A stretch of 64,000 nucleotides of DNA from Streptomyces antibioticus (GTDB lineage: Bacteria > Actinomycetota > Actinomycetes > Streptomycetales > Streptomycetaceae). The stretch covers positions 117,791 through 181,790 of the forward strand of contig NZ_KQ948430.1 of NCBI RefSeq assembly GCF_001514065.1, written 5' to 3'. This document shows positions 20,314 to 29,540 of the stretch, one piece after another. The notes beneath the pieces were generated by a model. It was not told the DNA's origin. It searched no databases and saw only the letters and a program-made list of their open reading frames with translations. The translations under genes and the position numbers were made by a program. Within the stretch, counting starts at the first letter, position 1. Each line of letters starts with the position of its first letter.

Positions 20314-20609
20314 GATCTCTCATTTCTCAGTATTCGGCTTGTCAGGGTTGTGGGAGGTCGCATCCGCAGCCGGGGAAACCCTCCGGGTCCGTTGCCGGGC
20401 CTGGTGGGCAGCCGCTCCCCTGGTCTGGGCACATACGTGCAGCACGCGAGCGGCCCACCGACCGGTCTCACCCTGCGGTGAGTGGTGGTGGGCGGCCCGC
20501 GACACCATTCGAACGGTGCGCGACGCTCCTGGAACCCACTGGGGGTTCCGGCTGACCGTCCCGTTCTGACTGCACGGGACACAGCACTTCGAGGGAGTCT
20601 ACAGGCTGC
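20314..20609 (-). promoter_or_regulatory. rpsD leader region with hairpins
   Basis: This 296-bp gap holds no gene. Three hairpin elements are visible: CTCACC-ctgc-GGTGAG (20467-20482), nested in a longer imperfect repeat between GCGGCCCACC (20450-20459) and GGTGGGCGGC; an imperfect CACC...GGTG repeat around 20504-20519; and a perfect GGAACCC-actgg-GGGTTCC (20531-20549). The last may terminate rarA. The nearer ones would sit in the rpsD 5' leader, where S4 autoregulation is common in other bacteria. Confidence 0.45.
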
Positions 20610-21971
20610 TCAGGACCGCTTGCGACCGAGGTGCTTGCGGGTCCACTCCACGGCGTCCGCGTAGCGCGCCTCCGCGCCGTGCCGGGTCGGGGTGTAGTAC
20701 TCGCGGTCCTTGAGGGCGTCCGGGGCGTACTGCTGCTCGGCGATGCCCTCGGGCAGGTCGTGCGGATACACGTACCCCTGCGCGTGCCCCAGCTTGGCGG
20801 CGCCCTTGTAGTGCCCGTCGCGCAGATGGGGCGGCACGGAGCCGGCCAGTCCCTTGCGTACGTCCTCCATGGCGGCGCCGATCGCCGTCGTCGCGGCGTT
20901 GGACTTGGGGGCCAGCGCGAGGGCGATGGTGGCGTGGCTGAGGGTGAGGGCGGCCTCGGGGAAGCCGATCATGGCGACGGCCTGGGCGGCGGCGACGGCT
21001 ATCGGCAGCGCGTTGGGATCGGCCAGTCCGATGTCCTCGCTCGCGGAGATCATCAGGCGCCGGGCGATGAAGCGGGGGTCCTCGCCGGCCTCGATCATGC
21101 GGGCCAGGTAGTGCAGGGCGGCGTCGACGTCCGAGCCCCTGATGGACTTGATGAGGGCGCTGGCGACGTCGTAGTGCTGGTCGCCGTCGCGGTCGTACTT
21201 CACCGCGGCGCGGTCGACGGTCTCCTCCAGCGTCTGGAGGGAGATCTCGGCCTCGCCCTTGTCGAGCGCGGCCCCGGCGGCGGCCTCCAGGGCGGTGAGC
21301 GCGCGGCGGGCGTCGCCGCCGGCGATCCGCAGCAGGTGGTCCTCGGTGTCCTCGGGGAGCCCGACGGCGTCCTTCAGACCGCGTTCGTCGCTCAGGGCCC
21401 GCTTCAGGAGCCCGCGCACGTCGTCGTCCGTGAGCGGTTCGAGGGTGAGCAGGAGGGAGCGGGAGAGCAGCGGGGAGATCACCGAGAAGTACGGGTTCTC
21501 GGTGGTCGCCGCGATCAGCGTGACCCAGCGGTTCTCGACGGCGGGGAGCAGGGAGTCCTGCTGGGCCTTGCTGAAGCGGTGGATCTCGTCGAGGAAGAGG
21601 ACGGTCTCCTTGCCGTATCCCCCGGTGGCGCGACGTGCGCCGTCGATGACCGCGCGGACCTCCTTGACGCCCGCGGTGATCGCCGACAGTTCGACGAAGC
21701 GCTTGTTGGTGGCCTTGGAGACGACGTAGGCGAGAGTGGTCTTGCCGGTGCCGGGCGGGCCCCACAGGATCACCGAGGACGGCCCGGCCGGTCCGCCCGC
21801 GCCCTCGCCGACCAGGCGGCGCAGGGGTGAGCCGGGCTTCAGCAGATGCTGCTGGCCCACCACCTCGTCGAGGGTGCGCGGGCGCATCCGCACCGCCAGG
21901 GGGCTCCCTGCGGGGTCCTTCTCCTGGCGGTCTTCGGCGGCGGCGGTGAACAGATCGGGCTCCACGTCCAA
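20610..21971 (-). CDS. rarA: Replication-associated recombination protein A (MgsA/RarA)
   Basis: AAA+ ATPase acting at stalled replication forks. The 453 residues contain Walker A GPPGTGKT (71-78), Walker [17 protein letters not shown], the sensor [10 protein letters not shown] and the C-terminal tetramerisation region with the [10 protein letters not shown] signature near residue 395. Length is usual. It follows the VKOR gene by 51 bp on the same strand. Confidence 0.96.
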   Translation of the reverse strand: MDVEPDLFTAAAEDRQEKDPAGSPLAVRMRPRTLDEVVGQQHLLKPGSPLRRLVGEGAGGPAGPSSVILWGPPGTGKTTLAYVVSKATNKRFVELSAITAGVKEVRAVIDGARRATGGYGKETVLFLDEIHRFSKAQQDSLLPAVENRWVTLIAATTENPYFSVISPLLSRSLLLTLEPLTDDDVRGLLKRALSDERGLKDAVGLPEDTEDHLLRIAGGDARRALTALEAAAGAALDKGEAEISLQTLEETVDRAAVKYDRDGDQHYDVASALIKSIRGSDVDAALHYLARMIEAGEDPRFIARRLMISASEDIGLADPNALPIAVAAAQAVAMIGFPEAALTLSHATIALALAPKSNAATTAIGAAMEDVRKGLAGSVPPHLRDGHYKGAAKLGHAQGYVYPHDLPEGIAEQQYAPDALKDREYYTPTRHGAEARYADAVEWTRKHLGRKRS

Positions 21972-22022
21972 AACCCTAAATCACCGCACTGACAATCCCG
22001 GCAAGCCCTGGAAAAGCCCTGG

Positions 22023-22679
22023 TCAGCTGGTCCAGAAGTCCCACCAGCGCGTCAGGATCAGCATCCCGATGATGCCGATGTGCAGGACCGGCAGGACCCA
22101 GGTGAACTCGCCGAAGAAGCTCTTCAGCCAGCTCGGGGCGGGGATGAAGCCGTTGCGCACGTTGAACGAGGTCAGGTACCAGAACATGATGATCGTCGCG
22201 ACCCAGGCCAGGGAGCACCACAGGCACAGGGCGTTGATGCGGTACAGCGACTGGAACATCAGCCAGGCGCAGAACGAGACACCGAAGAGCGTGCCGGCGT
22301 TGAAGGTCAGCCAGTACCAGCGCGGGAAGCGGGCCCCGGCGAGCAGGCTGATGCCGACGCAGATGACGATGCCGTAGGCGACCAGGCCGAGCATCGGGTT
22401 GGGGAAGCCGAAGGCGGCGGCCTGCTTGGACTCCATGACGCTGCCGCAGGAGACCACGGGGTTCAGGCTGCACCCGGGGGTGAAGGTCTTGCCCGCGACC
22501 TTGGCCTCGAGCAGCTTGAACTTGTCGATCGTGATGACCCACGCGGCGAGCAGGCCGGCCGCGCCGGTGAGGACCAGCAGCACGGCGAAGGCGCGGCTGC
22601 CTCCCACCGACCGTGGCCCGTCGGCCGCGCGATCGGGCTCTGGCACGGTGGAGACGCTCTTGACTGTGGTCTTGCTCAT
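22023..22679 (-). CDS. Vitamin K epoxide reductase (VKOR) family membrane oxidoreductase
   Basis: Bacterial VKOR re-oxidises DsbA-like proteins, passing electrons to menaquinone, to support disulphide formation outside the membrane. The 218-residue protein starts at ATG 22679 (MSKTTVKSV). It has about five membrane helices, the loop Cys pair in [11 protein letters not shown], and the active-site CLWC in [11 protein letters not shown]. The longer frame to 22835 is rejected, because it would run through the palindromic operator and the divergent promoter region. Confidence 0.92.
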   Translation of the reverse strand: MSKTTVKSVSTVPEPDRAADGPRSVGGSRAFAVLLVLTGAAGLLAAWVITIDKFKLLEAKVAGKTFTPGCSLNPVVSCGSVMESKQAAAFGFPNPMLGLVAYGIVICVGISLLAGARFPRWYWLTFNAGTLFGVSFCAWLMFQSLYRINALCLWCSLAWVATIIMFWYLTSFNVRNGFIPAPSWLKSFFGEFTWVLPVLHIGIIGMLILTRWWDFWTS

Positions 22680-22749
22680 CACGCCGATTCCGTCTGCTTG
22701 AGAGTTGGACCTTCTTCGGGCGAGGGCCATTGTGCCGTACACGAGGCCT

Positions 22750-22769
22750 TGTCCACCGTTCGGTGGACA
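22750..22769. promoter_or_regulatory. Perfect palindromic operator between VKOR and ABC exporter genes
   Basis: TGTCCACCG and CGGTGGACA are separated by TT, giving an 18-bp perfect inverted repeat. It is centred 66 bp before the ABC ATPase start and 81 bp before the divergent VKOR start. Size and symmetry suit a TetR- or PadR-type dimer. No such regulator is encoded in the window, so it probably acts in trans. Confidence 0.7.
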
Positions 22770-22825
22770 TAAGGAAGTACGCACGGTCGTCCCAGAACGT
22801 TCGGTTCCGGCCGAGCCTCGAAAAC

Positions 22826-23692
22826 ATGACAACACAGGCGAACGAACTCGCGGTGGACGTACGAGGGCTGCGCAAGCGGTACGGCGATGTGACCGCGGTC
22901 GACGGGATCGATCTCGGCATCGGCAGGGGCGAGGTGTTCGGCCTGCTGGGGCCCAATGGCGCGGGCAAGAGCACGACGGTGGAGATCCTCCAGGGCCACC
23001 GCGGCCGGGACGCGGGCGAGGTGTCCGTGCTCGGCACGGACCCCGCGAACGGCACGCGCGCGTGGCGGTCCCGGGTGGGAATCGTCTGGCAGGACGAATC
23101 GGCGCCCGCCGAGTTGACGGTCCGCTAGACCGTCCGCCATTTCGCCCGCTACTACCCGCGGCCGCGCGACCCGGAGGAGGTCATCGCCCTGGTGGGTCTG
23201 GAGGCGAAGGCGGGCAGCCGGATCAAGGCCCTGTCGGGCGGCCAGCGCCGCCGTCTCGACGTGGCCCTGGGCGTCATAGGCGGCCCCGAGCTCCTGCTCC
23301 TGGACGAGCCGACGACCGGCTTTGACCCGGCGGCCCGCCGCCAGTTCTGGGACCTGATCCGCGCCCTCGCCGAGGAGGGCACGACGATCCTCCTCACGAC
23401 GCACTACCTGGAGGAGGCCGAGACCCTGGCCGACCGCCTGGCTGTGGTGACCGCGGGCCGGATCGTCGCCGAGGGCCCCCCGGCGGCCCTGCGGGAGCGG
23501 TACGGCACCGAGGCGACCGTCGGGTGGACCGAGCCGGACGGCACCCCGCGCACCGAACGCACGGACACCCCGACCCGCACGGTCGCCGCGCTCATGCACC
23601 GCTTCGACGGCGAGATCCCGGGGCTCCGGGTGAGCCGCCCCACGCTGGAGGACGTCTATCTCCGGCTGACCGGACAGGAGGACGCGCGATGA
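22826..23692 (+). pseudogene. ABC transporter ATP-binding protein interrupted by in-frame TAG
   Basis: The 289-codon frame from ATG 22826 to TGA 23692 encodes a DrrA-type ATPase. Walker [10 protein letters not shown], a Q-loop (IVWQDES), signature LSGGQRRR, Walker B LLLLDEP and switch THYLEEAE are all intact. Codon 101 is TAG (23126-23128), and the frame continues without shift into TVRHFARYYPRPRDPEEV. Relatives usually read ...TVRETVRHF here, so one G-to-T change of GAG explains it. The stop lies between the Q-loop and the signature, so neither half should work alone. It could be a real null allele, a sequencing error, or a suppressed amber. Downstream genes remain intact and overlap in ATGA fashion. 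Confidence 0.85.
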
Positions 23693-24534
23693 CCACGACC
23701 GTCGTACGGACCCGCGCGGACGCGGTCGCCGAGCGGCTGCCCGGCGCCTTCGGCATCGGTCTCCAGCGGGGCGCCCTGGAGCTCAGGCAGTTCTTCCGCC
23801 AGCGCGACCAGGTGGTGTTCACCTTCGCCTTCCCGGTCGTCTTCCTGTTCCTGTTCGCGTCGATCTTCAGCGATGACGTGGAGGGCGCCGGCATCACCGC
23901 CTCGCAGCTCTACGTCCCCGCGATGGTGGCCGCGGGCATCATGTCGACGAGCTTCCAGTCCCTCGGCATCTCGATCGCCATCGAACGGGACGAGAAGGTC
24001 CTGCGCAGGCTGCGCGGCACCCCGATGCCACCGGCCGCGTACTTCCTCGGCAAGATCTGGCTGGTTCTGGTCACGGGCCTGCTGGAGACGGCGATCCTGC
24101 TGCTCGTCGGCACGACGCTGTACGACGTCGACCTGCCGTCGGACGCCACCCACTGGTTCCGCTTCGCCTGGATCTTCGTCCTCGGTCTGACGGCGTGCGC
24201 GCTGCTCGGCATCGCGATCAGCTCGGTCCCGAAGTCGGGCAGGAGCGCCACCTCGGTCGTCGTCCTGCCCTTCCTGGTCCTGCAGTTCATCTCCGGGGTG
24301 TACATCGCGATCGACACCATCCCGGGCTGGATGCTGAACATCGGCGCCCTGTTCCCGCTGAAGTGGATGTGCCAGGGGCTGCGCGGGGTGTTCCTGCCGG
24401 ACTCCGCCCGGGTCCTGGAGCAGGCGGGCGACTGGGAGTTCGGGCGGATCGCCCTGGTCCTGGGCGCCTGGTGCGTCGGAGGATTGGCGCTGTGTCTGCT
24501 GACCTTCCGGTGGAAGAACCGGCGCGACGGATGA
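23689..24534 (+). CDS. ABC-2 type transporter permease
   Basis: Membrane half of a DrrAB-like exporter, 281 residues, starting at ATG 23689, which overlaps the ATPase stop (ATGA). Six membrane segments are readable, beginning FTFAFPVVFLFLFASIF near residue 46, with an extracellular loop (DVEGAGITASQLYVP) and the ABC-2 cytoplasmic stretch IAIERDEKVLRRLRGTPMPPAAYFLGK. The substrate is not predictable, but this class exports drugs or lipids. It depends on the interrupted ATPase upstream and is coupled to the downstream kinase gene. Confidence 0.9.
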   Translation: MTTTVVRTRADAVAERLPGAFGIGLQRGALELRQFFRQRDQVVFTFAFPVVFLFLFASIFSDDVEGAGITASQLYVPAMVAAGIMSTSFQSLGISIAIERDEKVLRRLRGTPMPPAAYFLGKIWLVLVTGLLETAILLLVGTTLYDVDLPSDATHWFRFAWIFVLGLTACALLGIAISSVPKSGRSATSVVVLPFLVLQFISGVYIAIDTIPGWMLNIGALFPLKWMCQGLRGVFLPDSARVLEQAGDWEFGRIALVLGAWCVGGLALCLLTFRWKNRRDG

Positions 24535-25724
24535 GGATCCCCGCCGGGCTCGTCGGCGCGTACACGTGGGACCGGTCCTTCCGGCTCTGGGACACGTACT
24601 TCGCGCTGATCTGGTCGGCCACCCTGGTGTTCGCGCTCGTCGCGAACTTCCCGGGGTGGCCGGTCCGGCTCACGGCCGCGGCGCTGCTCGTGCCGCTGAT
24701 CCCGCTGTACGTCCTGGTCGGCCGCCCCGTCCTGCGCGGTGACCCGCCGGACGAGCGGCGGGCACTCGGCTATCTGGCGGCGGCGCTGGCGCTGTTCCTG
24801 CCGGCGGCGGTGCTGGTCAGCGAGACGCAGCTGATCGCCTTCGCCCTGGTCCCGCAGTGCTTCATGACGCTGCGGCTGCGGCGGGCGTTCGTCGCGGTGG
24901 CCGTGATCAACCTGGCGCCGGTGCTCGGCTGGGCGCTGCTGTGGCGGCCCGGGGACGCGGCGGTGTTCTACAACTCGGTGTTCTCGGTGGTCACCTTCGT
25001 CTTCTCCGTCGCCCTCGGCAGCTGGATCATCCGGATCATCGAGCAGAGCCAGGAGCGGGCCGAACTGATCGCGGAGCTGGACGCCAGCCGGCACGAGGTG
25101 TCGCGGCTGTCGGCGGCGCACGGGGCGCTGGCCGAGCGGGAACGGATGGCGAGGGAGATCCACGACACCCTCGCCCAGGGCTTCACGAGTCTGCTGATGC
25201 TGACCCAGGCGGTGGAGGCCGAGTTGGAGACCGATGTCGCGCAGGCCCGCCGTCATCTGTCCCTGATGGACGAGACGGCCCGGCAGAACCTCGCCGAGGC
25301 GCGGGCACTGGTCGCCGGCGGCGCCCCCGCCGACCTGGACGACGCCTCACTGCCCGACGCGCTGCGCAGGCTGGCCGCCCGCCAGGACGCCGCCCTGGAG
25401 GTGACCGGCCCCGTGCGTGCGCTGCCCGCAGGGCCCGAGGTCGTGGCCCTGCGCGCCTGTCAGGAGGCACTGTCCAACGCCCGTAAGCACGCCGGGAGTT
25501 CGGCGGCGGTGAGCATCGTGGTGGCGTACGCCGACGAGTCGCTCACGGTGTCCGTGCGGGACGACGGTGGCGGCTTCGACCCTTCGTCCGTGACCGGCGG
25601 ATACGGTCTGGCGGGGCTGCGCGCGCGGGCCGCCGAGGTGGGGGGCACCACCGAGATACACAGCGCGCCGGGCGACGGCACGACGGTGACCGTCCGGCTA
25701 CCGGTACCTGGGAGCACCGCATGA
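24531..25724 (+). CDS. NarL-family sensor histidine kinase
   Basis: A 397-residue membrane kinase, ATG 24531, overlapping the permease stop by 4 nt. Five to six membrane helices occupy residues 20-165, then a short coiled coil (170-205). The HisKA_3 box EREMAREIHDTLAQGF-type sequence has His211, followed by a HATPase_c domain with N box ACQEALSNARKHA and G box DDGGGFD plus GGYGLAGLRARAAEVGG. There is no large extracellular sensor, so it probably senses a membrane or exporter-linked signal. It pairs with the response regulator immediately downstream. Confidence 0.95.
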   Translation: MRIPAGLVGAYTWDRSFRLWDTYFALIWSATLVFALVANFPGWPVRLTAAALLVPLIPLYVLVGRPVLRGDPPDERRALGYLAAALALFLPAAVLVSETQLIAFALVPQCFMTLRLRRAFVAVAVINLAPVLGWALLWRPGDAAVFYNSVFSVVTFVFSVALGSWIIRIIEQSQERAELIAELDASRHEVSRLSAAHGALAERERMAREIHDTLAQGFTSLLMLTQAVEAELETDVAQARRHLSLMDETARQNLAEARALVAGGAPADLDDASLPDALRRLAARQDAALEVTGPVRALPAGPEVVALRACQEALSNARKHAGSSAAVSIVVAYADESLTVSVRDDGGGFDPSSVTGGYGLAGLRARAAEVGGTTEIHSAPGDGTTVTVRLPVPGSTA

Positions 25725-26347
25725 TCCGGATCATCCTGGCCGACGACCATCCCGTCGTACGGGAGGGCCTGCGGGCGATGCTGAGCGCCGAACCCGACCT
25801 GGACGTGGTCGCCGACGCGGCCAGCGGGCCGCAGGCCGAGGCGCTGGCAGCGGAGCTGCGCCCGGACATCGTGCTGATGGATCTGCGGATGCCGGGCGGC
25901 GGTGGCGTGGACTCGATCGAGCGGATGGCGGCAGCCGGACTGCCCTGCCGGGTGCTCGTCCTGACGACGTACGAGACGGACCGGGACATCCTGCGGGCCG
26001 TGGAGGCGGGGGCGGCGGGCTATCTGCTCAAGGACCTGCCGCGCGGAGAACTCGCGGAGTCGGTACGCGCCGCGGCGCGAGGCGAGACGGTACTGGCCCC
26101 GTCGGTGGCGGCCCGCCTGGTCGACCGGCTCCGCACCAAGCCGGAACGCCCCCGCCTGTCTGAGCGCGAGACGGCGGTGCTGCGGCTGGTGGCGGAGGGC
26201 TGCACGAACGCGGAGATCGGGCGCAGGCTCTACATCGGCGAGTCGACGGTGAAGACCCATCTGCTGCGCGTCTTCGGCAAGTTGGGGGTCGACGACCGGA
26301 CAGCGGCGGTGACGAGCGCGATGCGGTACGGGTTGCTGGACCCATGA
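25721..26347 (+). CDS. NarL/LuxR-family response regulator
   Basis: A 208-residue regulator with an N-terminal receiver (DD at 8-9, phospho-acceptor Asp54 in VLMDLRMPG, Lys in YLLKDLP) and a C-terminal LuxR helix-turn-helix (about 145-205, LSERETAVLRLVAEGCTNAEIG...STVKTHL). The start overlaps the kinase stop (ATGA). As last gene of the exporter/two-component unit it probably controls the exporter promoter, though the palindrome there looks more TetR-like than a LuxR-type site. Confidence 0.95.
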   Translation: MIRIILADDHPVVREGLRAMLSAEPDLDVVADAASGPQAEALAAELRPDIVLMDLRMPGGGGVDSIERMAAAGLPCRVLVLTTYETDRDILRAVEAGAAGYLLKDLPRGELAESVRAAARGETVLAPSVAARLVDRLRTKPERPRLSERETAVLRLVAEGCTNAEIGRRLYIGESTVKTHLLRVFGKLGVDDRTAAVTSAMRYGLLDP

Positions 26348-26350
26348 GAA

Positions 26351-26376
26351 AGGGCGCCGGGTCTCCCCGGCGCCCT
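26351..26376. terminator. Convergent terminator between response regulator and hisS
   Basis: A perfect 11-bp stem, AGGGCGCCGGG (26351-26361) with CCCGGCGCCCT (26366-26376) and the loop TCTC. On the minus strand it is followed by TTCTC, so it is better placed to stop hisS transcription but serves both. Confidence 0.8.
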
Positions 26377-26386
26377 CGCGTCCCGC

Positions 26387-27664
26387 TCAGCCCAGCCGGG
26401 ACTCCAGCTCGGCCACGATCTCGTTGACGCCGATCGCCGTCTGCTCGCCGGACTCCATGTCCTTGAGCTGGACGACGCCCTCGGCGAGATCGCGCTCACC
26501 GGCGACGACCGTGTACCGGGCGCCGCTGCGGTTGGCGTTCTTCATCGCACCCTTGAGGCCCTTCGCGCCGTACGAGAAGTCCGCCGCGATGCCCACCTTG
26601 CGCAGCTCGGTCACCTTGGCGAAGAGCACCCGGCGGGCCTCCTCACCGAGCGGGACCGCGAACACGCTGGTCGTGGAGGGGAGTTCGAGCTCGACGCCCT
26701 CCGCCTCCAGGGCGAGGACCGTGCGGTCGACGCCGAGCGCCCAGCCCACGGACGGGAGCGCGGGGCCGCCGATCATCTCCGACAGGCCGTCGTAGCGCCC
26801 GCCGCCGCCCACCGCGGACTGGGAGCCCAGACCGTCGTGGACGAACTCGAAGGTCGTGCGCGTGTAGTAGTCCAGGCCGCGGACCAGCTTCGGGTCGTCC
26901 TCGAAGGCGACACCGGCGGCCGTGATCAGCTCGCGGACCTCCTCGTGGTACGCCTTGCAGGCGTCGCAGAGGTAGTCGCGCAGCAGCGGGGCGTCGCCGA
27001 GCTGCTTCTGCACGTCCGGGCGCTTGTCGTCGAGGACGCGCAGCGGGTTGATGTCCGCCCGGCTCAGCGTCTCCTCGTCGAGGTCGAGTCCGCGCAGGAA
27101 GGTCTGCAGCGCCTCCCGGTACACCGGACGGCACGCCTTGTCGCCCAGGCTGTTGAGGAGGATGCGGAAGTTGCGCAGCCCCAGGGAGCGGTACGCCTGG
27201 TCGGCCAGGATGATCAGCTCGGCGTCCAGCGCCGGGTCCTCGGCGCCGATCGCCTCGGCGCCCACCTGGGAGAAGTGCCGGTAACGGCCCTTCTGCGGGC
27301 GCTCGTAGCGGTAGTACGAGCCCGAGTACCAGAGCTTGACGGGGAGGTTGCCCGCCTTGTGCAGGTTGGCCTCCAGCGCGGCGCGCAGCACGGACGCGGT
27401 GCCCTCGGGGCGCAGGGCGAGCTGGTCGCCGCCCTTGGTCTCGAAGGCGTACATCTCCTTCGTCACGATGTCGGTGGACTCACCGACACCGCGCGCGAAG
27501 AGCTCCACGTTCTCGAAGCCGGGCGTCTCGATGTAGCCGTAGCCGGAGTTGCGCAGCGGGGCGGCGATGGCCTCGCGGACCGCCAGGAACTTGGCGCTGT
27601 CCGGCGGGATCAGGTCGTACGTGCCCTTGGGGGCCTTGAAGGTGCTCACGGAAAGTCTCGTCAC
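26387..27664 (-). CDS. hisS: Histidyl-tRNA synthetase
   Basis: Class II synthetase. Motif 1 is near residue 45, motif 2 is in [17 protein letters not shown] (given as landmark), and the His-specific loops are [14 protein letters not shown] and GGGGRYDGL. The 425-codon frame opens at GTG 27664, overlapping the upstream hydrolase stop (GTGA). An internal GTG at 27649 ([12 protein letters not shown]) matches the family start better and may be the true one, giving 420 residues. No T-box is visible in the short upstream space, and transcription likely comes from the hydrolase promoter. Confidence 0.96.
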   Translation of the reverse strand: MTRLSVSTFKAPKGTYDLIPPDSAKFLAVREAIAAPLRNSGYGYIETPGFENVELFARGVGESTDIVTKEMYAFETKGGDQLALRPEGTASVLRAALEANLHKAGNLPVKLWYSGSYYRYERPQKGRYRHFSQVGAEAIGAEDPALDAELIILADQAYRSLGLRNFRILLNSLGDKACRPVYREALQTFLRGLDLDEETLSRADINPLRVLDDKRPDVQKQLGDAPLLRDYLCDACKAYHEEVRELITAAGVAFEDDPKLVRGLDYYTRTTFEFVHDGLGSQSAVGGGGRYDGLSEMIGGPALPSVGWALGVDRTVLALEAEGVELELPSTTSVFAVPLGEEARRVLFAKVTELRKVGIAADFSYGAKGLKGAMKNANRSGARYTVVAGERDLAEGVVQLKDMESGEQTAIGVNEIVAELESRLG

Positions 27665-28371
27665 ATTCCTCGTCGGGGAGCGTCGACATGCGCTCCCGGG
27701 CCGGCTGCCACCTGCCGCAGGTACGGGTTGGTGGCACGCTCACGGCCGATGGTCGTCTGCTCGTTGTGGCCGGGCAGCACCACGGTCGAGTCGTCGAGCG
27801 GCAGGACCACGCGGGCCAGGGACTCGAGCATGTCGTCCATGGAGCCACCGGGGAAATCGGTGCGTCCGATGGAGCCGGCGAACAGCAGGTCGCCCGAGAA
27901 GAGAATCGGCGGGATGTCCGCCGTCTCGGGCAGGCCGAAGGTCACCGACCCCTTGGTATGGCCCGGCGCGTGCGAGACGGTGAGCTCAAGGCCCGCCAGC
28001 TCCAGCTTCGCCCCGTCCGTCAGCTCCTTGACGTCGTCCGGCTCCCCCACGGTCAGCTCGCCCATGAGCGGCATCCCGATGGTGCGGCCGAGCGCCTTCT
28101 CGGGGTCGCTCATCATGAACCGGTCCTCGGGGTGGATCCACGCCGGCACGTCATGCGCGCCGCAGACCGGGACGACCGAGGCCACATGGTCGATGTGGCC
28201 GTGGGTGAGGACGACCGCGACGGGCTTGAGCCGATGCTTCTTCAGCGTCTCCTCGACTCCCTGGGCGGCCTGGTGGCCCGGGTCGATGATCACGCACTCC
28301 TCACCGGCGGCGGGGGCGACGAGAAAACAGTTCGTCCCCCAGGCCCCGGCGGGGAACCCGGCAATGAGCAC
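27661..28371 (-). CDS. Metallo-beta-lactamase fold hydrolase (glyoxalase II-like)
   Basis: The 236-residue enzyme has the metal-binding THGHIDH (56-62), [10 protein letters not shown] with a metal His, [19 protein letters not shown] with the bridging Asp, and [11 protein letters not shown] with the last His. This is the typical single-domain glyoxalase II-like arrangement. Known relatives hydrolyse S-lactoylglutathione or other thioesters. Streptomyces lack glutathione, so a mycothiol-linked substrate is possible but not shown. It is coupled to hisS and divergent from the cyclophilin gene. Confidence 0.88.
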   Translation of the reverse strand: MLIAGFPAGAWGTNCFLVAPAAGEECVIIDPGHQAAQGVEETLKKHRLKPVAVVLTHGHIDHVASVVPVCGAHDVPAWIHPEDRFMMSDPEKALGRTIGMPLMGELTVGEPDDVKELTDGAKLELAGLELTVSHAPGHTKGSVTFGLPETADIPPILFSGDLLFAGSIGRTDFPGGSMDDMLESLARVVLPLDDSTVVLPGHNEQTTIGRERATNPYLRQVAAGPGAHVDAPRRGM

Positions 28372-28571
28372 GATCGTCCTTCGTTGTGTCGATTAGTGCG
28401 GACTCTACGGACTGAGGGCGGGCTTAAAAAACAGCTGCGCCTGTGGTCAGAGCCTACCGGCGCTGCCGTTTCCTCAGCGAACCCATATACGGTACGGGGC
28501 ACACGCAGGCGGTCGGCTCACAAGACGCACGCGTCCCAGTCGACGTACGAGACGCATGAGGAGAGAACCCG

Positions 28572-29405
28572 GTGGTCACCCAGGAACAGCGGAAGCGGCA
28601 GCTCGCCCGGGAGAAGTTTCTGCGGCAGCAGCAGCGGCGCACCGCCGCGCGGCGCAAGGCCCGCATGCGCAACTCCGTGATCGCGTCGGTGCTCGGCGTG
28701 ATCCTGGTGGGCAGCCTGGCGCTCTACACGAGCGGGGTCCTCAAGGACGACGGCGACGACAAGGCCAACGCGAGCGCGTCGGCGGACCCGAGCCCCAGCG
28801 CCGTCACCGACCCGTGCAAGAAGCCCGCCGCGGGCAAGGTCAAGACGGCGACCTGGAAGAAGGAGCCGGCGCTGACGATCGACAAGTCGGCCAAGTACAC
28901 GATGAAGCTGGCGACGACCTGCGGCGACATCGACATAGCGCTCAAGGCGTCCGCGGCCCCGCACACCGTGAACTCGTTCGATTTCCTGGCGTCGAAGGGC
29001 TACTTCGACCACACGAAGTGCCACCGGCTCACCACCAACGGCATCTACGTGCTCCAGTGCGGCGACCCCACGGCCGCCGGCACGGGCGGTCCGGGCTACA
29101 CGATCCCGGACGAGAACCTGAAGGACAAGTCGCTCAAGGGCCAGACCTACCCGGCCGGCACCGTCGCCATGGCGAACCAGTACAACGCCCAGACGGGCGA
29201 GGGCAAGGACAGCGGCGGCAGCCAGTTCTTCCTCGTGTACCAGGACAGTCCACTGCCGGCCAACTACACACCGTTCGGTACCGTGTCCGAATCCGGCATG
29301 ACCGTGCTGAAGAAGATCGCCGCCGCAGGTGAGAACACCGGCCAGGGCGACGGAGCTCCGAACGCGACGGTCGTGATCAACAAGGCGACGGTCACCAAAT
29401 CCTGA
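28572..29405 (+). CDS. Membrane-anchored cyclophilin-type peptidyl-prolyl isomerase
   Basis: A 277-residue protein: basic cytoplasmic head (QRKRQLAREKFLRQQQRRTAARRK), one membrane helix (about 35-54), a low-complexity Asp/Ser/Ala linker (58-78), then a cyclophilin domain (about 100-277). The domain retains FDFLASKGYFDHTKCHRL, GGPGYTIPDE, SGGSQFFLVYQD and FGTVSESGM. It probably helps fold exported proteins at the outer face of the membrane. The GTG at 28572 has GAGGAGAG upstream. It lies beside hisS and rel as in other actinobacteria. Confidence 0.92.
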   Translation: MVTQEQRKRQLAREKFLRQQQRRTAARRKARMRNSVIASVLGVILVGSLALYTSGVLKDDGDDKANASASADPSPSAVTDPCKKPAAGKVKTATWKKEPALTIDKSAKYTMKLATTCGDIDIALKASAAPHTVNSFDFLASKGYFDHTKCHRLTTNGIYVLQCGDPTAAGTGGPGYTIPDENLKDKSLKGQTYPAGTVAMANQYNAQTGEGKDSGGSQFFLVYQDSPLPANYTPFGTVSESGMTVLKKIAAAGENTGQGDGAPNATVVINKATVTKS

Positions 29406-29489
29406 CCGCCAACTGCGAAATTTCGGTCGCGCGGGATGCGGACAGGCAACCTGCTGGTCGCCTATGTTGGCCGTGACGAAACTGTGGAC

Positions 29490-29524
29490 GATGCCTGGGG
29501 GAGCACAAGCCCCTCGCAGGCATC
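29490..29524 (+). promoter_or_regulatory. Hairpin immediately upstream of DUF349 gene ribosome-binding site
   Basis: GATGCCTG (29490-29497) pairs with CAGGCATC (29517-29524), and inner GGGG (29498-29501) pairs with CCCC (29510-29513), leaving an 8-nt loop and a 3-nt bulge. GGAGGAGG follows 5 nt later. It could be a leader structure that affects translation, or an mRNA-stabilising 5' hairpin. Confidence 0.45.
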
Positions 29525-29540
29525 ATGTGGAGGAGGCGCT

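Noticed and set aside
22679-23599. 306-codon minus-strand frame across the exporter ATPase
   Set aside because: Antisense to conserved ABC motifs on the plus strand, with no motif of its own.
22826-23692. Frameshift in the ABC ATPase
   Set aside because: Both halves are in the same frame. The lesion is a single stop codon, not a shift.
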